From Oscillospiraceae bacterium HV4-5-C5C (GTDB taxonomy: Bacteria; Bacillota; Clostridia; Saccharofermentanales; Fastidiosipilaceae): a stretch of DNA of 64,000 nt. Both the position numbers and the translations under genes were made by a program. The DNA is taken from the NCBI GenBank assembly GCA_012034405.1, contig JAAVLZ010000016.1, positions 1 through 64,000 on the forward strand, given 5' to 3'. Of this stretch, positions 26,012-32,966 are shown one piece after another (position 1 is the stretch's first letter; the number at the start of each line of letters is the position of its first letter). The notes under the pieces were generated by a model that saw only the letters and a list, made by a program, of their open reading frames with translations, did no database searches and was not told where the DNA came from.

Positions 26012-26176
26012 TCATTCTTCAACAACTTCAAACTCGTCCTTGCTTACAAAGCAAATCGGGCATTGCCAGTCATCGGGGATATCTTCAAACGCAGTACCAG
26101 GTGCAATCCCACCATCGGGATCGCCGACTTCCGGATCATATATATACCCACAAGGAATACAACGATATTTCTTCAT
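26012..26176 (-). CDS. Rubredoxin
   Basis: A 54-residue rubredoxin, an Fe(Cys)4 electron carrier. The iron ligands are C-I-P-C-G (Cys6, Cys9) and C-P-I-C (Cys39, Cys42), with the family core [15 protein letters not shown] and a D-D-W before the second pair. The residue after Cys42 is Phe instead of the usual Gly. The start is ATG 26174-26176; the Shine-Dalgarno sequence is weak. It ends 15 bases before hcp, so the two are probably co-transcribed; rubredoxin is a plausible donor to Hcp or to hemerythrin-type proteins. Confidence 0.93.
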   Translation of the reverse strand: MKKYRCIPCGYIYDPEVGDPDGGIAPGTAFEDIPDDWQCPICFVSKDEFEVVEE

Positions 26177-26215
26177 TTTTCTTAATCTCATTTCCTATCG
26201 TTATCTATAGAATTT

Positions 26216-26350
26216 TCATTCCACGTCAAAAGTTTCTGCCCAAGTGTCAATCATAGCGTGTAGCTTTTCATGGACGCCATGCTCAATGACAGGCTCTTCA
26301 TGCTGTTTGAATTGTTCAAACATATCTTGCTTAAGAAGATTGTCTGTATC
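26216..26350 (-). pseudogene. Hemerythrin 3'-end fragment (partial duplication)
   Basis: Between the metallochaperone and rubredoxin genes about 45 codons read M-F-E-Q-F-K-Q-H-E-E-P-V-I and H-E-K-L-H-A-M-I-D-T-W-A-E, ending at TGA 26216-26218. This matches the last 40 or so residues of the complete hemerythrin gene at 28875-29414, including the DNA just past the stop (ATAGAATTTTCATT in both). There is no start; the segment is in frame with the metallochaperone but behind its TAA stop. It is a leftover of a second hemerythrin copy or of a duplication/deletion event. Confidence 0.8.
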
Positions 26351-26584
26351 TTATTTTACTTTTACCTGAGATTTCTTAACTTCGTATCCAAGTGCAGTAA
26401 TGGCTTTTTCGACGTCTTCAATGGATATCTTCTCAGCATCAAAATCAAATTTTACTTTGCTTGAGTTAAACAGCACCTTTACGCTTTCTTTTTCCACGCC
26501 GCCCAAAGCTTTTGTTGCATTTTCAATCTTCTGGGCACATGACGGGCAAGTTAAAGTTTCTAATTGAATCGTTGCACTCTGCAT
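26351..26584 (-). CDS. Heavy-metal-associated (HMA) metallochaperone
   Basis: A 77-residue single HMA domain with the metal-binding motif L-T-C-P-S-C at residues 12-17 and the ferredoxin-like fold ending in A-L-G-Y-E-V. ATG 26584 is preferred to ATG 26590 because AGGAG lies eight bases before it. CopZ-like proteins hand a metal to P-type ATPases, and this gene follows the ATPase gene after 17 bases. The ATPase here has no HMA domain of its own, so this protein probably fills that role. The metal cannot be read from sequence. Confidence 0.88.
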   Translation of the reverse strand: MQSATIQLETLTCPSCAQKIENATKALGGVEKESVKVLFNSSKVKFDFDAEKISIEDVEKAITALGYEVKKSQVKVK

Positions 26585-26601
26585 TTTCATCTCTCCTTAT
26601 T

Positions 26602-28455
26602 CTAATATCTTAATTTGTAACGAAGGAGCCGCATTCCGTTTAAAATCACGACTAATATGCTTGCTTCGTGTACCAACATACCGATTGACATGTTCATCCA
26701 TTCACTGAAGAATACGCTGGCCAGCAGGACGAGTACAACGCCTACTGCGATAGCAATATTTTGGCGCATATTATTAGCGGTTGCTTTTGTTAAACCCAAT
26801 GCATGCGGTAAGCGACTAAAATCCGAATTCATTAGGACAACATCTGAAGTTTCAATGGCGACGTCCGTACCGCCTCCCATTGCAATTCCGATTTGCGCGA
26901 GAGCCAGTGAGGGGCTGTCATTTACCCCGTCTCCAACGAAGGCGACAATATGACTTTTTGCTTTTAAGTCTTCAATATATGCCGATTTGTCTTCCGGCAG
27001 CATATGCCCGTGGGCTTCTGTCAGTCCCAGTTCACGCGCCACTAAATCAACAGTCCCCTGGTTGTCTCCAGAGAGAAGCACCAGATTTTTAACGCCTAAT
27101 TTTTTCAGCCTTTGAAGATCCTCTTTTACACCCGGACGAATCTGGTCACGAATGCCCATCAGCGCTTTTAATTCTCCGTCGATCGATGTTAAAACGAGTG
27201 AGTTTCCCATCCCTTCGAATCTGGCGATATCCGCACGGACTTTTTCATTTAAGTAAACATTTTCTTGTTCCATTAATGCAACATTGCCAACTGCGACTCT
27301 ATGTCCATCCACATGAGCGACAATTCCGCCGCCCTTTATAACATCCGTTTTCTCAACCGGATAGAGTTTTATATCTCCAATATGTTTGGAAACAGCTTTA
27401 GCTAAGGGATGATCTGATTCCTTTTCAACGCTTGCGAGGTAGCTTAAGGCCTCTTCAGAGTTGTCTGTGTAGATCTCTCTGTCGGCCACTTTGGGATTTC
27501 CTACTGTAAGTGTACCCGTTTTGTCAAATATAATCGTATCAACTTTACTAAAATCGCCAATGACCTCGCTGCCTTTTAGGAGAACACCGTGCCGCGCTCC
27601 GTTACCAATGCCCGCCACATTTGAAACAGGCACACCGATCACCAGTGCGCCGGGGCATCCCAGGACCAATATTGTAATAGCCAGTTCAATATCCCGCGAA
27701 AATAGCCATACGATAATGGCGAGCACTAAAACTGCCGGAGTGTAGTATTTGGAAAATCTGTCAATGAAACGTTCGGCTTCAGATTTTGAATCCTGCGCCT
27801 CTTCAACCAATTCAATGATTCTGCCGAAAGTAGTATCTTCACCGATACGATCGGCAACAATTTGGAGTGTTCCATTTTCCAAAATCGTTCCGGCATATAC
27901 GCCCGAATCTTTCTTTTTGCCGACCGGAACAGATTCTCCGGTAATACTTGCTTCATTAATATGACCTTCTCCTGTTAATACCGTACCATCAACAGGAATT
28001 TTTGCACCGGTTTTAACCAGTAAAATATCGCCTACGTCAACTTCATCAACTGCGACCTCTTCGAATTCGCCATTCTCCATTTGTTTTAAAGCACTTTCCG
28101 GCGCCATTTCCGTTAACTCTTTAATGGCCGAACGCGTCTTGTTCAATGTCCGTTGTTCCAGAAAAGATCCAAATAAGAATAAGAAGGTGACAATCGCGGA
28201 TTCTTCAAGGTTCTTAACGAAAAATGCCCCGACAACCGCGATGGTAACTAACACATCGATACTGACAACTTTCACCTTTAATGCTTGATAGGCTTGGATC
28301 GCAATAGGCGCAACTCCTAAAACTGAGGCGATAGTGAAGGACAAAGCAGCAACAGTTTCGTTTTTGAAACCCAGTTCACTGGTAAATCCAACGATAATTA
28401 ATATAGCACCAATCAATGCTATATGATTTTTCTTGCTTAGAATAAATCTTTGCAA
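26602..28455 (-). CDS. P1B-type heavy-metal ATPase with CPG motif
   Basis: Metal-transporting P-type ATPase of 617 residues. Helices flank the actuator loop T-G-E-S-V-P; the transmembrane metal motif reads C-P-G (267-269) followed by A-L-V-I; the phosphorylation motif D-K-T-G-T starts at Asp311; the H-P of the nucleotide domain (S-D-H-P-L-A) and hinge G-D-G-V-N-D are present. No N-terminal metal-binding domain. C-P-G is unlike the usual CPC, CPH or SPC classes, so the ion is uncertain. TTG 28455 is preceded by AAGGTGAG. It sits between a Ric-like di-iron protein and the metallochaperone, suggesting a role in metal homeostasis under oxygen or NO stress. Confidence 0.92.
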   Translation of the reverse strand: MQRFILSKKNHIALIGAILIIVGFTSELGFKNETVAALSFTIASVLGVAPIAIQAYQALKVKVVSIDVLVTIAVVGAFFVKNLEESAIVTFLFLFGSFLEQRTLNKTRSAIKELTEMAPESALKQMENGEFEEVAVDEVDVGDILLVKTGAKIPVDGTVLTGEGHINEASITGESVPVGKKKDSGVYAGTILENGTLQIVADRIGEDTTFGRIIELVEEAQDSKSEAERFIDRFSKYYTPAVLVLAIIVWLFSRDIELAITILVLGCPGALVIGVPVSNVAGIGNGARHGVLLKGSEVIGDFSKVDTIIFDKTGTLTVGNPKVADREIYTDNSEEALSYLASVEKESDHPLAKAVSKHIGDIKLYPVEKTDVIKGGGIVAHVDGHRVAVGNVALMEQENVYLNEKVRADIARFEGMGNSLVLTSIDGELKALMGIRDQIRPGVKEDLQRLKKLGVKNLVLLSGDNQGTVDLVARELGLTEAHGHMLPEDKSAYIEDLKAKSHIVAFVGDGVNDSPSLALAQIGIAMGGGTDVAIETSDVVLMNSDFSRLPHALGLTKATANNMRQNIAIAVGVVLVLLASVFFSEWMNMSIGMLVHEASILVVILNGMRLLRYKLRY

Positions 28456-28492
28456 ACTCTCACCTTCTTTCTCTGGTTATGATGATCTATGC

Positions 28493-28795
28493 TTAAGTAT
28501 GATATGCCTTATCTATTTCGGCTAACATACTGTAAACAGCCTCAAAGCTTTCGCATACATCTCCGGGGACTGTATAATTATCTGTGATCTCACGCAGTTT
28601 TGCAAACTCTTCATTTAATTCAGGTTTATCTGATCCCGCTTCTTTTGTTTTTAAAATGATTGTATCAAACAATTTGCGGACCTCGTGAAATTCCGGGTGA
28701 TTACCTCCATGAACTTTTGCTACAATCGGTACATACTGTTCTAATTTCTTGAAATAGTTTTTCTTCGCCGCGTTAAACGCTAAATCGTTTGTCAT
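28493..28795 (-). CDS. Ric/ScdA-like di-iron protein (small)
   Basis: A 100-residue protein with V-P-I-V-A-K-V-H-G-G-N-H-P-E-F-H-E-V, a His-rich motif typical of the Ric-type iron-sulfur cluster repair family related to hemerythrins. It is much shorter than ScdA/YtfE, representing only the small Ric form. ATG 28795 follows AGGAGGG. Its place between the hemerythrin and P-type ATPase genes fits repair of Fe-S clusters after oxygen or NO damage. Function is by family resemblance. Confidence 0.75.
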   Translation of the reverse strand: MTNDLAFNAAKKNYFKKLEQYVPIVAKVHGGNHPEFHEVRKLFDTIILKTKEAGSDKPELNEEFAKLREITDNYTVPGDVCESFEAVYSMLAEIDKAYHT

Positions 28796-28874
28796 TTTTT
28801 CGCCCTCCTGTTTTTATAATTTATTGTTCCCGAAGATCAATTATTAAAGCAAGTTATATGTCATAGAATTTTCA

Positions 28875-29414
28875 TTAAACGCCAAAAGCCTCTGCCCAGA
28901 TGTCGATCATGGCGTGTAATTTTTCATGGATGCCTTGCCCGATGACATTCTCCTCATGCTGCTCGAATTGTTCGAACAGAAGATTTTGCTCTTGCTCATT
29001 TATAACTCTATCTGCCATCATGAAAAGTACATTGTTTTCTTTCTCAATGTGCTGGCGCAACAAGTCGCGGTATTGAACAGCTGCGTTATTAAAGCCGCTG
29101 ATGTTCTGATCGTCGACGCTTTTAGCCATTTGCGCAATGTAGTCTCTGCCTTGAGCATGTTCCTGCAGCATGATGCCGACGGGACCACCCTCGTTAGGGA
29201 TTCCTTTGTTAACCAGTTCTTTGAATAGGTAATTCTCCTCTTTGCCGTGGTGGCATTTATCCGCAAATATCTTGAGGAAATAAACTACCTCACCGTAATA
29301 GCGAAGCATGTTTTCAGCATCGCGGCTATCGGACTCCATCATTTTATCAAGTATTTGCAGAACATAAAGGATGGCCTCGTGTTCCTTCCGAAGATCTTGT
29401 GTCGCTTTTCCCAT
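28875..29414 (-). CDS. Hemerythrin HHE domain protein
   Basis: A 179-residue four-helix hemerythrin-like protein. Iron ligand candidates appear in order: K-E-H-E-A-I, C-H-H-G-K-E-E, E-H-A-Q-G-R and H-I-E-K-E-N-N-V-L-F, followed by a conserved tail H-E-K-L-H-A-M-I-D. Such proteins bind oxygen or NO at a di-iron site. ATG 29414 follows AAAGGAGG. The 3' end is partly duplicated at 26216-26350. Confidence 0.9.
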   Translation of the reverse strand: MGKATQDLRKEHEAILYVLQILDKMMESDSRDAENMLRYYGEVVYFLKIFADKCHHGKEENYLFKELVNKGIPNEGGPVGIMLQEHAQGRDYIAQMAKSVDDQNISGFNNAAVQYRDLLRQHIEKENNVLFMMADRVINEQEQNLLFEQFEQHEENVIGQGIHEKLHAMIDIWAEAFGV

Positions 29415-29467
29415 ATTGAATCCTCCTTTTGAAAATATTCAGTATAAGCGTTTATTGGGCTTGTACG

Positions 29468-29779
29468 TCAGCTTTTCGGGGCAGGCGCTTTTACGACAAT
29501 CAGCTCCAGCGTTTCGTCATGCATATTTCTGACATTCATTTTGGTTTGAAACGGAATTTTCAGCAGAGTTCCGGCCTCGTACTCATGGGTTTCCTGATCA
29601 TCAAGGCCGATGGAGAGCCTTCCGCGAATGACGGTCATATACACATTAGAATTGGATAAGTGCTCCGGCAGTCCCTCGCCCTTGTTGAACACCATGTGGA
29701 GGTAATGCAGGTTTTCGTCAAATATAACTTTCTCTATTGTTTTTTCATTGGAAGTAGACAGTTTATACTCTTTTTCTAT
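29468..29779 (-). CDS. Small cupin protein with apparent ATA start
   Basis: A single-domain cupin of about 103 residues: E-G-L-P-E-H-L-S-N and V-Y-M-T-V-I-R-G-R-L (first cupin motif), then E-A-G-T-L-L-K-I-P. The ribosome-binding site AGGAGG (29785-29790) points to an in-frame ATA at 29777-29779 (or ATT at 29780-29782); no ATG occurs until 29695, which would cut off 28 residues that read naturally (I-E-K-E-Y-K-L-S-T). So either a rare start codon is used or ATG has mutated to ATA. It lies 12 bases after the 4Fe-4S gene. Ligand unknown. Confidence 0.75.
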   Translation of the reverse strand: MEKEYKLSTSNEKTIEKVIFDENLHYLHMVFNKGEGLPEHLSNSNVYMTVIRGRLSIGLDDQETHEYEAGTLLKIPFQTKMNVRNMHDETLELIVVKAPAPKS

Positions 29780-29791
29780 AATAACCTCCTG

Positions 29792-30496
29792 TCAATCAAG
29801 AATTGTTCCGTCGGTTGAAATCGTCACTACCTGCCAGGGAATCATTTTGCCGCTATTTTGAAGCGCCCTTTTTACCGCGTTTTCGATTCCGCCGCAGCAA
29901 GGAACTTCCATTCTGACGACTGTAACACTTTTAATGTTGTTGTTCCTAATGATCTCCGTGAGTTTGTCGCTGTAATCCCCTTCGTCAAGCTTGGGGCAGC
30001 CAATCAGCGTCACTTTTTTCCTGATAAACCTGTTGTGAAAATCTCCGTAAGCATAGGCCGTACAGTCGGCGGCGACCAGCAAATTGGCGTCCGCGAAATA
30101 CGAAGCGTTGACCGGCGCAAGTTTAATTTGGACGGGCCACTGTGACAACTGGCTTTTATTTTCGCTGATATTGGGATGGACGACCTCACACTCATTTTCC
30201 CGATTGATGGTTTTAGGCTGTGTGCCTGGGCAGCCGCAGGCCAGCGTTTCTCCCTGTTTGTTCAGCTTGCTTTTTTTCACGGCGCCTTCGTCGTATTCCT
30301 TTGCTTCGCGTTCTTCGAAGCTGATAGCTCCTGTTGGGCAGGCCGGCAAGCAGTCTCCGAGACCGTCGCAGTAATCGTCACGGAGGAGCTTGGCCTTTCC
30401 GTTTACCATGCCGATTGCCCCTTCGTGGCAGGCTTTTGCGCACAGACCACAGTCATTGCATTTCTCTTCATCAATTCTGATAATTTTTCGAATCAT
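29792..30496 (-). CDS. 4Fe-4S dicluster protein with C-terminal CCGG motif
   Basis: A 234-residue iron-sulfur protein. Two ferredoxin-type sites lie at the N-terminus: C-N-D-C-G-L-C-A-K-A-C and Y-C-D-G-L-G-D-C-L-P-A-C-P. A C-G-C-P-G segment follows, and near the C-terminus V-P-C-C-G-G resembles the cysteine pairs of heterodisulfide-reductase-like proteins. ATG 30496 is preceded by GAGGTG. First gene of the minus-strand series facing the Crp-type regulator. Probably a cytoplasmic electron-transfer or redox-sensing protein; its partner is unknown. Confidence 0.85.
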   Translation of the reverse strand: MIRKIIRIDEEKCNDCGLCAKACHEGAIGMVNGKAKLLRDDYCDGLGDCLPACPTGAISFEEREAKEYDEGAVKKSKLNKQGETLACGCPGTQPKTINRENECEVVHPNISENKSQLSQWPVQIKLAPVNASYFADANLLVAADCTAYAYGDFHNRFIRKKVTLIGCPKLDEGDYSDKLTEIIRNNNIKSVTVVRMEVPCCGGIENAVKRALQNSGKMIPWQVVTISTDGTILD

Positions 30497-30540
30497 GTTC
30501 CGTTCACCTCTTTTTTCGAGTGCGTTTCTTCAGGTTATTG

Positions 30541-30572
30541 TTGACTTTATATTTTAAGTTTACTATTCTTAA
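30541..30572 (+). promoter_or_regulatory. Promoter and symmetric operator of the Crp-type gene
   Basis: TTGACT (30541-30546) and TATTCT (30564-30569) are 17 bases apart, about 45 bases ahead of the gene. A symmetric element TTAAG-N9-CTTAA (30554-30572) overlaps the -10 box. Crp/Fnr-family regulators bind such inverted repeats, so autoregulation and control of the facing cluster are plausible. The half-site differs from the classic TGTGA or TTGAT. Confidence 0.5.
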
Positions 30573-30611
30573 GTTAATAAGTTGGTTGGAATTCCAACGA
30601 AAGAGGATTTT

Positions 30612-31271
30612 ATGAAAAATTATTTGGATGTGCTGAAAACAGTAAGATTATTCAAGGGTATTGAAGAGGCTGATTTACAGCCGCTTTGGTCGTGCCTGGC
30701 CGCGAAATCGGTTCGTTTTGAAAAAGGTCAAACCGTGTTTTCCAGCGGTGAAAGCATTGAAAAATTCGGCATTGTTTTATCGGGACAGGTTCAGGTCGTT
30801 CAGGATGACTATTACGGAAACAGAAGCATCCTCGGAAAAATTGACATTGGGAATCTGTTCGGGGAATCCTTTGCTTGCGCGGAAATGAAAACGCTTCCGG
30901 TCAGTGTAATCACAACGACCGAAAGCGAACTGCTATTTATCGACTGTCACAGGCTTGCCGTCCCGTGCGCCAAGGCGTGCGGATTTCACAGCAGGCTCAT
31001 TCAGAATATGTTGAGTATCGTATCAATGAAAAATATATCGCTGACGCAGAAAATTGAATTCACCTCAAAACGCACAACCCGTGAAAAACTTTTGGCCTAC
31101 CTTTCGGCTGAGGCCAATCAATCGGGAAGCAGTCACTTTTGCATTCCATTTAATCGGCAGGAACTCGCGGACTACCTTTCCGTCGAGCGCAGCGCCATGT
31201 CGGCCGAGCTTTCAAAGCTTAGAAATGACGGATTGCTGAACTTTCATAAAAATCAATTTGAGCTGTTATAA
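30612..31271 (+). CDS. Crp/Fnr-family transcriptional regulator (HcpR-like context)
   Basis: A 219-residue regulator: N-terminal cyclic-nucleotide-binding-like sensor (G-Q-T-V-F-S-S-G-E, G-N-L-F-G-E-S-F) and a C-terminal winged helix with R-Q-E-L-A-D-Y-L-S-V-E-R-S-A-M. Several cysteines (about 120-135: D-C-H-R, P-C-A-K-A-C) might bind a cofactor. ATG 30612 follows AGAGGA; the frame upstream is not family-like. It faces the Fe-S/cupin/hemerythrin/Hcp series, the same arrangement as HcpR regulators next to hcp, so it probably senses NO or redox stress and controls the cluster. Confidence 0.88.
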   Translation: MKNYLDVLKTVRLFKGIEEADLQPLWSCLAAKSVRFEKGQTVFSSGESIEKFGIVLSGQVQVVQDDYYGNRSILGKIDIGNLFGESFACAEMKTLPVSVITTTESELLFIDCHRLAVPCAKACGFHSRLIQNMLSIVSMKNISLTQKIEFTSKRTTREKLLAYLSAEANQSGSSHFCIPFNRQELADYLSVERSAMSAELSKLRNDGLLNFHKNQFELL

Positions 31272-31283
31272 GTAGATTGCTTT

Positions 31284-31599
31284 TCATTTTTTATAATCAA
31301 TAGCATTCTTAGGACAAACCTGCCGGCAATTTGTGCATTGATGGCACAATGCGGTTTTTATCATTGCCTTTTTATCCTCTGCGGAAACAAGGATTGCATT
31401 CGAAGGGCAAACTTTTTCACATAGTTTACAGCCGATGCAGGCATCCTTATTAACTTTTTTAGAAAGCCTCGCAAAACGGCCAAAGGTCCTTTGCAAAGCG
31501 CCAAACGGGCAAATGAGATTATGGAATACTTCCGGTTTATATCTGAGCGTTACGAGCACTGATATAACCAGCCAGAAAGGCAGAATCGGTAAGTTGATA
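31284..31599 (-). pseudogene. NapH-like polyferredoxin, 5' end cut off at the tRNA
   Basis: The frame encodes a last transmembrane stretch (L-P-F-W-L-V-I-S-V-L-V-T-L), F-H-N-L-I-C-P-F-G-A-L-Q-R and two 4Fe-4S sites (C-I-G-C-K-L-C-E-K-V-C-P and C-H-Q-C-T-N-C-R-Q-V-C-P). It is the C-terminal third of an integral-membrane ferredoxin of the NapH/YccM type. Upstream the frame runs straight into the tRNA-Ser gene, so no start codon or N-terminus exists. The break falls at the tRNA 3' end, suggesting recombination at a tRNA attachment site. Confidence 0.85.
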
Positions 31600-31691
31600 T
31601 GGCGGAGAAGGGGGGATTTGAACCCCCGCGCCGGTTTTGCCGACCTACCGCATTTCGAGTGCGGACCCTTCAGCCACTTGGGTACTTCTCC
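31600..31691 (-). tRNA. tRNA-Ser (CGA)
   Basis: The minus strand folds as a class II tRNA: acceptor GGAGAAG pairs with CTTCTCC, discriminator G and encoded CCA at 31600-31602, anticodon loop CTCGAAA giving anticodon CGA, a long variable arm (GGTCGGCAAAACCGGC region) and a T arm GGGGGTTCAAATCCCCC. This serine tRNA reads UCG codons. Its 3' end coincides with the edge of the AT-richer block and with the truncated polyferredoxin gene, as in integration sites. Confidence 0.96.
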
Positions 31692-31751
31692 AGTTTGCTT
31701 CAAGCTGACCGGACATTTATATTTCTTGGTGGTTCAGCTAAGAACGTTTGA

Positions 31752-31781
31752 ATTATAAGCCAGCTTCAGCCCTTGCGTCAA
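31752..31781 (-). promoter_or_regulatory. Promoter of tRNA-Ser
   Basis: On the minus strand TTGACG (31776-31781) and a perfect TATAAT (31752-31757) are separated by 18 bases, about 60 bases ahead of the tRNA 5' end. A strong sigma-A promoter is expected for a tRNA gene. Confidence 0.7.
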
Positions 31782-31902
31782 CCAAAGTGATAGCCGGAAG
31801 CTGCCGCCTATAGTAAAATAGCGATAGGCTCCGGCTTCGCACAGCCAGGCTGCCGGAAGTCACTTTGCCAAACCCAGACAGATAGACCATAAAGGAGACC
31901 GC

Positions 31903-32952
31903 ATGTCAAAATCCCCTGTACCCGATAGGCCTGAAACTGATCCGCCAGCTGCCAGCCAGAGGCAACTGAATCCTAGCTTCAGCTCTGACAGTATGAACCT
32001 GGATCTACAGATTAACACGCGACAGGCTGATCGCGTGCCATTTCCCCTGCCTTCAGAAGGCAGGCTTCAAGCTGGTCTGCAAAAGGCCATTCATAAGTTT
32101 GATTCCATGACTGTCAATGGCTGGCGCAAACTGTTGCTGCAGATTGTTCAGATTATTGTTGATCAAGCGGTCACCTGGATGGCTGCCAGCATTACCTTTT
32201 ATCTGCTCTTTGCCATCTTCCCTTTTATCCTCTTTGTGGTCAGTCTGCTCGGCGCGCTAGGCGGTGACTGGCTGCAAGATATCCAGACCTCTATCACCCA
32301 GGGTATGGTTTTACCGGAAGCCGTGACGACCATTTTACAACAGGTGATCAGCGGCGTGCGGGAAGAGCCATCCGTCTCGGTCTTCTCTTTGGGTATCATC
32401 ACCCTGATCTGGTCCGCCTCCCGCGGCTTTGCCATGATTTACCGCAGTATGTCTATCATCTATAAGGAAAATCACCAGCCCTCCCCCTATCTGACCCGGC
32501 GGCTGCTATCATTTGTTGGTACCATTCTGGCTGGTCTGGGGATCATTATCCTGATGATGATCATGGCATTTGGCCATACGGTACTGACCCAGCTATCCAA
32601 GATTGAAATTCCGGTGCTGCCGAATATTGCACTGGCTAATCACCTGCAATTGCTGGCCGGACTGTTGGTTCTCTGGCTGATCTTTGCGATCATTTATTTC
32701 ATCAGCTCGGGGCGAAGAGGCCGTTTCCGCCAGGCGCTGATTGCCGGTGCCATTACCTCAGTCGTCTGGACCGCGGGATCCGCGCTGTTCTCCGCGTTCT
32801 TAAGCCGGGAGGATTTCCTTACGGTTTACGGCAGTCTGGCTAACCTGCTGGTCCTGATGATCTGGCTGTACCTTTGCTGTTTGATGCTGTTAATCGGCGC
32901 GGTGATTCATGCCGTTCTGGTACAAAACTATGATCAGTGGAATCTTCGCTGA
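31903..32952 (+). CDS. YihY/BrkB-family membrane protein
   Basis: A 349-residue inner-membrane protein of the YihY/virulence-factor BrkB family. After about 90 polar residues come six transmembrane segments; family blocks are visible at A-A-S-I-T-F-Y-L-L-F-A-I-F-P-F and W-S-A-S-R-G-F, and the tail has I-W-L-Y-L-C-C-L-M-L-L-I-G-A. ATG 31903 follows AAAGGAG. The family's function is not established. It reads into the nucleoside-catabolism genes after 14 bases. The upstream 31792-31838 region contains two nested inverted repeats that could fold in the leader. Confidence 0.88.
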   Translation: MSKSPVPDRPETDPPAASQRQLNPSFSSDSMNLDLQINTRQADRVPFPLPSEGRLQAGLQKAIHKFDSMTVNGWRKLLLQIVQIIVDQAVTWMAASITFYLLFAIFPFILFVVSLLGALGGDWLQDIQTSITQGMVLPEAVTTILQQVISGVREEPSVSVFSLGIITLIWSASRGFAMIYRSMSIIYKENHQPSPYLTRRLLSFVGTILAGLGIIILMMIMAFGHTVLTQLSKIEIPVLPNIALANHLQLLAGLLVLWLIFAIIYFISSGRRGRFRQALIAGAITSVVWTAGSALFSAFLSREDFLTVYGSLANLLVLMIWLYLCCLMLLIGAVIHAVLVQNYDQWNLR

Positions 32953-32966
32953 GGAGGGTCTGAAAC

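Noticed and set aside
31600-31703. N-terminal extension of the polyferredoxin frame through the tRNA
   Set aside because: The residues are the antisense-free translation of the tRNA-Ser gene itself, a well-known artefact; only the part below 31600 is protein-like.
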